Assembly: GCA_027923505.1 (NCBI GenBank)
Contig: BROI01000009.1
Span: 558,001 to 622,000 of the forward strand
Reading direction: 5' to 3'
Length of the DNA stretch: 64,000 nt
From: Mayamaea pseudoterrestris
Lineage: Eukaryota > Bacillariophyta > Bacillariophyceae > Sellaphorales > Sellaphoraceae
The notes below the pieces were generated by a model. The model was not told the origin of the DNA. It saw nothing but the letters and a program-made list of their open reading frames with translations, and searched no databases. Within the stretch, counting starts at the first letter, position 1; every line of letters starts with the position of its first letter. The translations under genes and the position numbers were made by a program. Positions 44,701 to 56,200 of this stretch are shown here, piece by piece.

Positions 44701-45994
44701 AAACTGACAAAACTATGCCACGGAACATATTTGGATAGAAATTGTGGTATGTCGCTTGAAACTCGGGCGAAGGAAAGACCATGAGCTTGTAACTACATGC
44801 CGTTGCTGGGTCGACATTTATGTCGCCATGCTGGTCAAAGAGCGATGCGAAACCAGTGTACGTGGACTCGACGAGAGTATAAGTAAGATCTGTCAATGCG
44901 GCGAGATCTCCTTCTCCGACAAATACAGCTTCGACGCCTTGCACCATGTAGGTGAAGTTGCCACCGCACAAATTTTCAATGACTGCATAGAGTGGCTGCG
45001 AGTCTTCCTTGACGACATTCGCCAGCACTTGCTCCCATTGAAACTGAAGGTTGAGCGCCCCTACCACCAAACTATCTTGCGAAAGTCCGAGGCGAAGCGG
45101 ATAGCTAAGGACCGTCTCTGGGACCTTGTAGAAGCAGAAGTCGGAATGATTTGTCTGATTGTACAGCCACGTCGACGCAACGCTACCTCCTCGCAAAACC
45201 ATGGCTCGGAGGGCTTGAGAACGGGCTGGAGTGGTTTGACCATACAAGACTGCATTAAGCCCAGTGGAGGAGTTACTTATGGACGGACGCGGCGCAGTTT
45301 GCCATACTGGAAAGACGTGATCGTTCGAGACGCCAAGCGTAAAGGCTGTCTCGTCCTTAAAGAAATAAATGCCTTCATGAATATTTCGATTGGTCGCTAT
45401 ATAGTTGAAATGCGTTGAAGCGTTGCTGCCAACTATGTCTGGATCTTCCTTGATGACTTGCTCGTACGTATCAGAAGCGTATGTTTCCCAAGTAGTTCGA
45501 GTCGGCGCATCTACGAAAGGTGAGAAATGGATGCTAGAAGCTCGAGCAAGGTGCATGGGAGCTTGGCAGCGGGCTTGATAATTTGGGATTGATACAAATG
45601 GCCAAGTCTGCCCGGTTGCGGCACTCGAAATCTCCGTCGAAAGTGCTTGAGTTGCATACAGCTTGACGCTGATGTCGGCGTAAAAAGCATCAACGAGCTC
45701 ACTCGCCGCAGATGTATATCCACTGCGAAAGTTGCTTTCATTCTGTAGCGTTGAAACAACAAAAGCGACTTCAGACAAAATAAAGGCTAGGGTCAAAAGG
45801 ACAAGTATGATGATGGCTCGAACAACATTCATGAGCCGAATGTCCTCACGCGCGACGTTGACGCTCCCAGTCAGGCTTTCGGTATCCGTCGAGTCGTCAT
45901 CGAGGAAACTGTCGTCGTCGCCGTCTTCCTCTTTGATAGACACATCGTCCGTGGACATGAAGTTCATGATGGTGGTCCGCTCTGGTACAAGCAT
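41723..45994 (-). CDS. Receptor-type nucleotide cyclase-phosphodiesterase with PDZ domain
   Basis: Six exons on the minus strand: 45994-44399, 44321-44165, 44085-43877, 43801-42551, 42457-42395 and 42313-41723; 1,288 residues. An acidic N tail precedes a membrane helix (about 58-82). An about 340-residue extracellular region with N-glycosylation sites precedes a second helix (about 425-447). The class III cyclase (about 533-720) has both metal-binding Asp residues (VLFADIAGF and TIGDCY). FKVETIGD carries Glu at the purine-selecting position, which favours GTP. The PDE domain has HNFEH and HDVGHKG (about 870-960). The last 85 residues (PGTLGITLD, YIVPGDYLVEIDG, IER end) look like a PDZ domain, absent from the neighbouring paralogue. 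Inferred: one polypeptide both makes and destroys cGMP or cAMP at a membrane in response to an outside signal. Confidence 0.85.
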
Positions 45995-46530
45995 AAACGG
46001 ATGTTGTGAGGCGACCGGAACGAGGAGCGGTCATGATGTTCCGTCGAGCTTCTCAAACTTGGGACGGCATTTTGGAAATAGCCCTGAGATTGATACCTTT
46101 ATAAATCAAGAGGCAATTCAATAAAGGGTCATTGAGTCATTCGCTCGTTTGAGATCGTCAAAACTTCTTGGGCGTCCAATCGTGGCTATCGGTAGATTTA
46201 AGCCTCCAATGATGGTCATCTTTTTGCTAACCTGCGACACGACCGAATGGCGGCATCTTCCGCCATGACTCGAGTTGCTGCCAGAAGACAATTTGGATCG
46301 GCGATACAGCAACGTGTTGTGCTCGAGAAGGGGACGCTATACGAACTACAAGTAGAGTATTGTTTAAGCATTGGAATGAACAAGACGAGAGCATAGAGCA
46401 GCACGTTTTGATAGCATTCGAAGTAAGATTGTTTATTATCTACGGATTGAGGAAGTCGGTCGACACAAGAAGAAGTAGGCTATCCTGAAATATGAGCAAT
46501 TTCACCGGCTACTCAAACGCAAGGATCAAG
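45995..46530. other. Intergenic region between tandem cyclase-PDE genes
   Basis: About 535 bases between the start of the downstream gene (45994) and the stop of the upstream one (46531), same strand. It should contain the promoter of the former; no coding frame of note. Confidence 0.5.
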
Positions 46531-49500
46531 CTATCCTCCATTGACACGGCGGACCATCTCGGAGACAATTTCTTCTCCTTTCAGCTCCCATTCTCTGCGG
46601 TTTGTCTCTGCATAATTCAAATACTCATCACTGGACTTGCCAAACACGCCGCAATCCTTCAATTTCTTTGCGAGCGGTATAATGTAGAAATCGAAAAAGC
46701 CAATTTCACCTTTGTACCACGTATGACTTGGGTCGCTGTCGGATCTTCCATCCTTCCAAGCTCGCCAGCACTCCTCAAAGAGTCGCTCATTCCATTTGCG
46801 ATAGATGTGCCAATGCTGCATCGTATGTGCAACATCCGAGGCCTGTATCAAATGCTCAATGACAATGGTGGCCTTGCGGTTGCGCGCAATTTCTACACTC
46901 TCATCTGAAGCCACATCTTCAAAAGCCAAAACCCATCTTTCCTTTCGCTTTGCCGCTAACTCTCTATCCATGATGTCCGTCGCGACCACGCTGTTTACAA
47001 CGAGGTGTCGAAACCTTTCGAGTCCTTTCCTTGTTGTGTAGATTGAGCGTCGCAAGTTCGAGTATCGGTCGTCCATCAGTAGGGCCCATCCCAAATCAAC
47101 ACTGTTCTGCTCTGCAATACTTCTTCCCTTGTAGAAATCGGCAAGCTTTGATTTTTCCTTGACGAGTTGAGAGTTGGGAACTCCACTGTGATCAACGTCA
47201 TGAATTAATGCGCTGTAAACACACGCTAAATGAGTCAACGGATCGCTGGTTATCCCATAGGTGTGGTCGTGCAAATTTTTGCGAGCTCCGTCGTGACTGC
47301 AGTCAACGTCAGAAGGTGCCACAATCCGCGATAAGAGTTTTGTGACACTCATGGCAACGTGAGAAGCATGTTCAAAATTATGAAATGGGTTGTCGTGGTA
47401 CATGGCGGCAATGTTGGAAACATAGTCGTACATTTCGTCAACGACCTCCTTGGGCAGCACAATTGACTCGTAATCCAAGTTGCTCATGCGCTGATTAGGC
47501 ACTTCAATAATCTCCTGTACCTCGTCGATCACATGCATATTGGGTGCGATTAAACGATTCTCGTCCGCGTCTGCCTTTCTCAGTGGATTGCGTTTGAGTA
47601 ACACGTTACGTCGCGCGATCACCTGCTTCAACAAACGAAGAAGAATGTCTGTCGCGAAAGCCGTATAAGTTTGAGTGGATAGGCCCACAATTTGAACACC
47701 AAAACCGATAAAACTTACCGCAATTCCATTCAATTAGGCGATCAGTGCGGGAGCTGCCGAGAGACTTTTTGACATCGCCAATGACTACTTGGTTGACGGC
47801 GACTGATAGGGATTTCGTCACAGCTTCCTTGTCACTGCTGGTTGCCGAAACGGTATCGCTGTCCTTTTGCATGACTAGCCAATACGTTCGAAGTTGACCT
47901 TTACCCTTTGCCTCGACGACATCGTCCCGTGGCTCAACCCAGTGCTGCTTGCCTGCGGCGATCAGAAGATTAGCAGCTTCTTCGGACAAATGGATCCTGT
48001 TGGGACTACCTGTAGATTCAATGCGCGCCGTAGTATTGACTGTATCACCAAACAGTTGGAAGCTGCCGTTTTTAATATATAAAGACCATTGTTAGTCACC
48101 CATGGTTCAATGTTGGCCGGTCTAGCGCATTACAAGAACTTACCGAGCCTTGTCGCCGCGAAGTACACCTGCTGTCACAGGGCCCGAGTGGATTCCGACT
48201 CGCAGCGCTAGGTCCGCCGTGTCAGGGCCTAGAGTAATCTCGAGCTGTTGGGTAAGCACTTGAAACTTTGACACACAATCACGAGCAAACCGGGACATGG
48301 CAACGAAATGATCCTTGCGGGGTCGTGGGAGCCCAGTGACAGCCACGTAACAATCGCCAATAGTTTCAATTTTAAAGACACCGCGCTGCTTGGCAATTTC
48401 ATCAAACGCCGAATAGATGGTTTCTAGCAAGACGAAGACTTGGGCAGGTTCCCGCGTGGAGCCTTATCATAAAAACGTCGGGTTAGCATCGGAAGCTTAT
48501 CATCAAACTAACAAACAATGCTGGGTAAGAGAGCAACTTACTCCATGCCGTGAATCCCGCGATATCAGCGAAGAGGACAGTGCAATTCAGGTAGAGGTCA
48601 GCTATGGGCGCGTCGACACCGTCCATCTTGCCAGGCGTCATGCCGCCTTCGCCGGCCTGAAGGAGCACTTGCTTCCGCACATTCTCCGGAAAAAGTGACG
48701 AGACGAGACCCTCATGCTTTAACGCGACAGCTTTCACGACGCGTAGTTGACGTCGCTGGATCATGAAGTCATAGGCCAAAAATGTGAGGAACAAAACTGC
48801 ACAGGCCGCGACGACTCCCACGGTAATCATAGCCGGCACGTTGGTCTCCAAGGACTTCTGGAATGCAGCAGTAGGGTATGTGTGAACGGAGTAGATGCAT
48901 CGCTCGTCGAGGAGTGTCGCCGGAATAGAGTTGTAGCTTGATTCAGCTATAAGAAGAGAACTCATATTCATAGAGTCGAAGTTTGTGTCGTGAAAATCAC
49001 CGGATGATACAAAGTGTGCCTCCTCTCCTTGGACAGCATAGGTAGACATGTTTCCGCATGTACTCTTCATGACCGCAGTCACTGCCTCCGACGTCTCTTC
49101 AAGTATATTCGACAACAAAGTCTGAAAATCCAGCACGGCAATGTAGTGACCAACAATATTGGCTTTATCTGCAAAATTATCAAACACTGGCGCCACCATG
49201 GCCACCTGTTCGATCGTCTCCATTTCCTCTGACGCAAACAAGCGACAAACACTAATGAACGCTGGTTCTCGTGTATATAGCATTGTGCTGACGCCTTGAG
49301 CGATGAATGGCTTATCGAGGATATTGAAGTTGATGCTATGGGCCGGAAGTGGCGGAGAAATCTGTAGTTGGCACAAATGGATATACGCAAGTCAGACGAA
49401 GTGGTCCGGCCCTTACTAAGCGCTGCCAAAAGAAACGCACCTGCCAGAGAGGAGCGTAAGGTCCGCTATCTGCTGGGACATTGGCTTGCAGTTTCTTTTG

Positions 49501-50180
49501 CAAATGACGCCGTTCTCCATCGCAACCCTCGAGTGAGTTGTCGTCAGGATAGCTCCAAATATCGGAAGGAACTTTCTGGACATGCGTGCCGTTCGGGTAC
49601 GAATCTTGCAGCCAGGCTTGATTGTCTTGGCTGTACTTGTTCCACGCGTAGCGGTCGCTGTCGGAGACGATTGGAAAAAAGGCAACGGTTGTTGCCAGCG
49701 ATGATGTTCGGAAGGACTCACCCCGCTCCTGCGACATAAAAGTTGTAGAGGTGAGTGGAGCATGGAAAATTAACCACCGACCGCATTGCGCTCTGCAGCA
49801 AAGAAACGCACTTCAAAGTCAGGAAGAGTCACAAATGGCCACGTCATGTTCTCGTGCTTGGCGAAGGACGTTGTCGTCGTGCTCAAAGACTTCAGGTCCG
49901 CAATGAGGTGCGCCACCCGGTCTTGGGTTGTCTTGATGACTTGGAATGATGCGCTGTCGAACTGCATTTGAAAGTCATCTTGTTCATCCCTTGACGTCAA
50001 CTTGTAAGTGGTCAGTCCAATCGCGGCCGTCACCATGGCGAGCACGGCGACGACGAGCAATCTCGACCAAAAGATGAACGGGCTTTTTGGGCCATTGGAT
50101 GCTGGAATCGACGGCTCATCTTGCTGCGACGTGCTGGCTGTTGAGCACGAGTCGTCCGAGTAATAAGAACAGTCTTCCAT
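46531..50180 (-). CDS. Receptor-type nucleotide cyclase-phosphodiesterase
   Basis: Six exons on the minus strand: 50180-49782, 49728-49441, 49361-48542, 48462-48144, 48062-47719 and 47648-46531; 1,095 residues. The first donor (GTCGGT) is unusual, so that junction is less certain. Layout: an acidic/Ser N tail, a membrane helix (about 36-58), an extracellular region of about 330 residues, a second helix (TVGVVAACAVLFLTFLAYDF), a class III cyclase (VLFADIAGF, FKIETIGDCYVAV, FQLFGDTVNTTARIES) and a PDE domain with HNFEH and HDVDHSG. The Glu in KIETIGD favours guanylate cyclase activity, but the second selectivity residue is Gln rather than Cys, so substrate is open. It ends soon after the PDE helices (SDEYLNYAETNRREWE) with no PDZ domain. 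It is a tandem paralogue of the gene at 41723-45994 with partly shared intron positions. Confidence 0.85.
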
Positions 50181-50942
50181 GGTGTCTTTGATGGTGCAAT
50201 TGGCGGTGAATGACAGGCTCTTCGCGTCTCTCCTTTCGCTGATTTGTGGCAGCAAGTGTGATCAGGATGAAATTGACAGCAAACTGGGCGTAAATGAAAC
50301 CAAATGGCCATTGAAACCTGCGAGTCGTGAAGACTGGGCTGTTCCAAATGGTTGGCATTCTGTGATACACGACCACCCATGCGTTCTTTCATGCGTCGTT
50401 GATGATTCTATCCGCTTGTGGTATAGCCATGACATTCGTCACAAGAATAAAGGCAATAGAAAGTCAAACGCAAAGCAGTTCCATGTGACATCTACCTTCA
50501 AGTTGATGCTTTGAACTTGCGTTGTCGAGGACAACGTTACGTCATCAGATTGTGAAAAGGTAAAACAATCTTCTTGGTCGTAATTTATTGTTGGGGCAAG
50601 TACGGTACTCACAGTCAGTAGTAGTAGTATTTTACTACAGGAGTTGCATCGTATTGTTGGAGTTAGCATAAACTACTTTAAGTCTCCGGTTGCACATGCA
50701 GATATATTGGTTACGGTGAGGTAGTTGGCCGCCGTTACCAAGGAGTAATACAAATTTTTGTCGTTGGGAGCTTATATACGCCTCCACTACGTCGCGCTCC
50801 AAAGGCTACCCAGTGCTCATACTGTAGTACACAATACGCCGATGCTGACTAATTATTAACTATGGATGACACGAACGTTGTATCGGCAGCAACTGACGCG
50901 TTTGGCGCCGAGTTCGTCCAATTGCTGCCTGCACAGTTGATG
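50181..50942. other. Intergenic region upstream of cyclase-PDE gene
   Basis: About 760 bases between the start of the cyclase-PDE gene and the stop of the acidic protein gene, both minus strand. Short frames only; probably the promoter and leader of the cyclase-PDE gene. Confidence 0.45.
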
Positions 50943-52085
50943 CTATGGCATGGGACTGCCGCAACTGAACATGGCGCTCAGAATTCCATCTCCTCCTCTC
51001 GCTTTTCGATTGTCGTTTCCGGCGCCTCCATGTAGCCGCCGTAACTCCCTTTCCTCACTGAAACCAAGGTAGCTCTGAACCGTCTCCAAACCAGGATGAC
51101 CAGCCATCCTTGGCGCTGGTGGAGTCCTCGGCGAGCGTGACCGACCCCGGCTAGCATCGTCGGCTGTGGCATTTATATCAAAAGTGCACGTTCCAAGCTG
51201 ATAGAGTACTGATCCAAGTGCCCGGAGTCCTTCTTGGTCACCTCCGAAAACAAAATTGTCGTCGTGTTCAGTGTCTATTGTCTGAAATGTATCTATCGAA
51301 TCGTCATCTTCCGAGTCATACTCCTCGTCTTCAAAAACGCTCTCTTCAACTTCGGTCAAACTATCATTGTCCATGATAGATATATCGCGCAGATCTGATG
51401 TTTCCTCGTCGCCCCATGACGTTGCAAATTCGGAATCGACAAAAGAGTTTCGAACAGTTTCCGTTTCAAATGTCTTTGTTGCAATATCCTTTAAAATGTT
51501 TCGAGTGCGTTCCGATCGCGTCAAATCCTTTTCTTTGCTTGGATTCTCAAAACTCCAAACAGGAGGGATCGTTCGTTGCTGCTGCTTTGTGCTGTAGTCT
51601 TCTGCCGATCTCGACTGGCGAAATCCAGCAGGAACTGCCAGAGCTGCCCAATTGCTGCTGGTGTTGTAGAAGTTGTGCACGTCACTACTCTCCGACAGGG
51701 CTATTTCGCTGGGTTCCTTGAGGAAGGAGCTCGCGTTGAACAAGCCAAAGGTTTTACCAATGGCCTCGGAGATATCCTCGGAGGACGCCGACAAAGACTC
51801 AGTGATGCTAGTGAAATTCATCATGGTTTTGCCGTTTTTGTGCAAATTCCCAGGTAAGGGGCTTCCATTAGTTCGATGGGGAAAGAGAGGCTGGGGCGAA
51901 TCGTTGTTTGTGCCTTTTTGAACGACGATCTGATTACGATGGCTGCTGATTATTTCTGGCTTCGGCCTAAATTTCGAAGACAGCTTGATTGAATCCAAAA
52001 GGTTACTCATAGCAGAAGAGGCTGAAGATTGTTCGTCACGAGATCGATCCTCTAGAATGGCGTTCTCCAGCTGTATGATTGGCAT
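50943..52085 (-). CDS. Acidic, largely disordered protein of unknown function
   Basis: Single exon, 380 residues from MPIIQLENAILEDRSRDEQ. Composition is rich in Ser, Asp, Glu and Thr with no signal peptide or membrane segment. A strongly acidic block lies at about 235-275 (DNDSLTEVEESVFEDEEYDSE and DDDSIDTF). A short ordered-looking part follows (FVFGGDQEGLRALGSVLYQLG), then Arg/Ser/Pro (SRGRSRSPRTPPAPR) and a Gly-rich end. The block LTRSERTRNILKDIATKTFETE could be a helix. I recognise no family. It is likely real because the frame is long, starts with ATG and has coding-like codon use. A regulatory or scaffold role would be guesswork. Confidence 0.65.
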   Translation of the reverse strand: MPIIQLENAILEDRSRDEQSSASSAMSNLLDSIKLSSKFRPKPEIISSHRNQIVVQKGTNNDSPQPLFPHRTNGSPLPGNLHKNGKTMMNFTSITESLSASSEDISEAIGKTFGLFNASSFLKEPSEIALSESSDVHNFYNTSSNWAALAVPAGFRQSRSAEDYSTKQQQRTIPPVWSFENPSKEKDLTRSERTRNILKDIATKTFETETVRNSFVDSEFATSWGDEETSDLRDISIMDNDSLTEVEESVFEDEEYDSEDDDSIDTFQTIDTEHDDNFVFGGDQEGLRALGSVLYQLGTCTFDINATADDASRGRSRSPRTPPAPRMAGHPGLETVQSYLGFSEERELRRLHGGAGNDNRKARGGDGILSAMFSCGSPMP

Positions 52086-52752
52086 GGTAATTGAAGGTCG
52101 GTGGGAGGTGGCGGCAGGTGGCAGTGATTGCTTCGAGTGTCACTATTTGCTGGTGCGGTTGATGCTCACTCAGCGCGTTTCTGTTCCTGTCTACCCGATC
52201 CTCTACAATGCTTTCTTGCTAAGATATTTGTTCGGATCGCAATAGACAAGCAACCGTGATCCTTGGTTGATTGCTCCACAGAAGACTTCTAAATCTTCGT
52301 GGGTTGGTGGTCTGCGGCAGCATCATCGCCGAATCGCTTGAGGTGCGCTGCTGACGTCACTAAGAGGCGCGCGCCATTTTTTTAAATTTATCAAGCGTTG
52401 GTGCATGTGCTCTGTTACCGTGGTTGCTATGTTGTTTTGCTTTGCTATCATACTGTACTAATGTAAAACCAAGTCGTCCATGTGAGGGCCTCCTGGTTTT
52501 TAAAGTGGTTCTGCTAGAGCAGAGAGGCCCACACAATGTCGAAAGTAGCCATGGGCTTCAGGGCTGGCCTAACTTTGTTGAGCAATGCACGATTTGATGG
52601 AGCCACATTGTATTGTAAATATGCTGTCTCGCTTTGCCGCTAACAGTACGTATGTTAAATGCAAGTCCTTGTGGGATTTTTTCTAGGTGCCTATACGTCC
52701 CACACAAAGAGGCATTGACAATTGACATTTGTATATTTTCATGGGCCCAGAT
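52086..52752. other. Intergenic region next to Copia insertion
   Basis: About 670 bases holding the promoter side of the acidic-protein gene and then AT-richer sequence up to the target-site duplication. No coding frame or RNA gene recognised. Confidence 0.45.
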
Positions 52753-52757
52753 ATGAT
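52753..52757. repeat. Target-site duplication, left
   Basis: ATGAT directly before the first LTR, identical to the five bases after the second LTR (59713-59717). Five-base duplications are normal for Copia elements. Confidence 0.85.
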
Positions 52758-53191
52758 TGTTGTTATGGTAATTCAGTCGAGGTCAACTGAAGGGCTCGGT
52801 GGTTACTACTTGCAAGTAACTAGCAATCAAAGAAGGTTTGCTTTGTTTGGTAACTGTGAGTGTTTAGTGTTACTGCTATAATTTACTGCCTTTGCAGGCC
52901 GAGTCTCGCCGAGGTGCGGGCTTGCTTGGGCCTGCTATGTATTATAGCCAGTGAACTTGCCGTCTTGCGGGTAATTAGGGTGCTTTGGCGTTTGTAGCCA
53001 TTATTAACTGGTGATTGAACAAATAGTTAGAGAGTAAGTCAGTTGGATGCTTCGCCATCCCCTTGCCAATGGCGAGGCCTGCATCGCCATGGTCAGTCTG
53101 TGGCGAGGCTGGTTTGTGTGGACCGTACCGAATCCCGCCTGATCCGTCGATGTCGCATGGACATCCATCTATGTCGCATACACATCCAACA
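52758..53191 (-). repeat. 3' LTR of the Copia element
   Basis: 434 bases, starting TGTTGTTATGG and ending CATCCAACA. It matches 59279-59712 at about 99%. Confidence 0.93.
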
Positions 53192-53212
53192 CTCCCTTTT
53201 CGGTAGGTACCC

Positions 53213-56200
53213 TTACCAGCCCTGGACTGTGAGCCGGTGCTTGGTGAGGATCTCTAATGGTACACTCTTGGTGAGGATGTCAGCCCGTTGCTCCTCCGTA
53301 TCGATGGGTAGGATGCTGATCTCGCCTGAGTTGACGTAGCTGCGGAAGTGGTGATACTGCACATTGATGTGCTTGGTGCGCGGGCGCATCTTGTGTACGT
53401 TGCTAATTTCCAGGCAAGCGCTGTTGTCCTCGAACACCTTGCAGTGTAGCGTTGGTGTGACGGTATCGAACTTGAACCCTGCAGCTTTGAGTTCCTTAGT
53501 CAGTTCCATCAGTGGTATGACCTCACGTAGCGCTGTGCTGAGTGCTATGTACTCCGACTCGGTGGTGGATAGGGCGATTTGAGTCTGCATCTTGCTGGCC
53601 CACACGAGCGGGCATCCTGCATAATAAATGATGTACCCGGTCCTTGACCTGGCGGTGTCAGGGTCGGTAGGCGCCTCGTTGGGATCCCAGTCGCCTATCC
53701 AGTTGGCGTCGACGTAGCACTCAAAGGAGTCACTGGATGGCCGGTAAATCATGCCCTTGTCCCTGGTCCCAGCGAGGTAGCGGCATATCCACTTGATGGC
53801 CTTGCCGTGCTCTTGCTTGGGGTCACTGGAGAACCGAGCGCATTGGTGGACGGCTTGGGCTATGTCTGGTCTTGTGCACCTTTCTAAGTGATTCAGCTTG
53901 CCCAGCACCGACCTGTAGTCGAAGCTTTGGTCGAATGGGTCCGAGGTGGAGTGTCTGGTGAGGGTCTTGGACGTACAAGCTGGGGTCTTCTTGAGAGCCA
54001 CATTTGGTAGGTCGAGTGAGACGTCGCGGAGTATCTGCTCTATCAAGTGAGGCTGTGTGAGATGGATCTCGTCTCCCTTCTGCTCGATTTTAACCCCTAG
54101 GAAGTCCCCTAGCTCGCCCTCCACCGTGAGGTTGAGGCCTGTGTCCCGCATGTCTTGGAGGATCCTCTCGATTTCGGCTTTGTCGGGGCCACAGAGGATG
54201 CTATCGTCGCAGTAAAGGACGTATAGGGAGGACCCTCTGTGGAATAAGCACTCGTCCACTTTGCTCTGTTGGAATCCGACACTCTTTAACTTGGCCACTA
54301 GGTGCTCGTTCCATGTGCGCCCTGAGTCGCATCCCCCGTAGGTGTTCTTCTTGACGTGTAGTACGTACTCCCCTGGCTTGGCGCCTGGGTACTCGAATCC
54401 CTTGGGTATCTCCATGAACACCGTGGTGGATTTGGCCTCGGCTTGATTGTAGGCTTGGACGAAGTCTATTTGCCGCGTGTGCCACTTGAGCTGCAAGGCC
54501 TTGGCAATCACTAAGCGGATAGTGGCCCAGGAGGCTACCGGCGCGTAGGTCTGGTCATAGTGCACTCCTTTAACCTGCTTGGATCCATCCAAGTTTAGGC
54601 GGGCCTTCCACTTGTAGATTTCGCCCGTGGTGATCCTTCTCTTGCGCTTCATTGCCCATACCGCAGGGAGTGGTACCACTCCTTCGGGCACTTGGGCCCT
54701 CGGGACAACCTCCCAGATTCCGTTGTGAGCTTGATCATCAATCTCCTTCTGGGCTGCCTTGAGGAACTCTTCCTTGTCCTCGGACTGCATGGCCTGGTGC
54801 CAGTACATGGTGTCTTCGGCCGACCCGGCGGGGAAGGGGGCTGGTGTCGCGAACTCGCGTGGTAGCGCCAACGCTTCGTAGGCAACCACACTCCCTTGAA
54901 CGTGCTGCATCTCTTGTTCCATGGACTCGACCAAGTAGTCCAGGTTGGCCGGGTTGGGGCTCTCCTTGAGTAGTTCCGACCTCATGGCTTGGATGAGTTC
55001 GGTGGGGTTCTTCCCGCCTCGTATTTGCGACCTGTACTGGCGGCCTTCCTCGGTGAGCTTGCGCTGGCGCTGTGACCTCCTGAGAGGCGGGCCATCTGGC
55101 TCCCTTGTGGGCTCTGGAGTGGGACCGTCCGGGCTCCCTTCTTCGTTGGCCGCTGGGTCTATTGGGTCGGGCGCGTCCGGTTGTTCTGGGACCCCGTGGG
55201 CCCCCGGTGTAGTGGACCCGGCCGGTCCGTCGGGCTCCTGGGGTTCAGAGGCTTCTTCGAAAGTGACCTGTGCCGGGGGACCGTTGAGGGTTTCGTTGCC
55301 TGGGTGCAGTGTCTCCTGTGGGGAGGCTCCCTTGTTGGCAGTGAGGAAGTGGCACTTGTCCTGCCAGTGTGAAGTTGGTAGGCAATCATTGAAGGACTTG
55401 CGCATGGTCTGAAAGCTTGGGTCAAAGTGTACGTGAAACTGTGGGGAGGCGAGGCCGGTTTCGAGTGACAGTACCAAGGCCACCGACCTGGCGTGGTGGG
55501 CTGAAGGGCCCAGGTATACCCCTACCCGCGCTCGGTCTACCCACTTGTCCTTGCTGGTCACGTAGGTGTACACGGGGCACCCGAACAGGGAGTAGTGCTT
55601 GGGATTGAAGGAGGCAGGGGCCCCGGTGAAGGTCTCCACTGGTATGCTGTTGTCTTTGAGGCCTGGCGTGATGTTCTTGGTCTCATTGGCCAGCCTTAGC
55701 GCGTAAGGCCACAAGTTGGCATTCACCGCAGTGGGCCATTGGCGGGCGGCGTGGATCATCATTGTTCTGGCTTGATCCTGTAGCTCCCTGATGTGTCGCT
55801 CAGCTATACCGTTCTGAAAGTGGGCATTGACGCCGCAGAATGTGAGCACTTGGTTGCTGGCCGTGCACGCGTTTCGCCACTGATTGTCGGCAAACACTCC
55901 ATTGTCTGCCCTGTAGTGTTGTATTTGGACTCCAACCGAGGAGGCGTAGAGCTCGAATGCTGCCTTGGCCTCCAGGGTTTCTTCGGCCGAGGTGGTCTTC
56001 TGCAAGTGGATGAAGGAAAATCTGCTGAACTGGTCCACAAAGATAGTGGCGCACATGTAGCGGCGTTTAGTCGGTATGCCCCTCAAGTTGGGCTATCAAT
56101 CCCGGAGTATAGGAGACCAGTTGGTCAACCGAGACACATTCCCCAGGCCGGGTGGCCAGTACCTTGGAGTCCTCTAGCTGGGCTTGCGTAGGCTTGGTCC

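Noticed and set aside
44744-45418. 224-codon plus-strand frame inside the cyclase-PDE gene
   Set aside because: It is antisense to the sensor domain and has no domain of its own.
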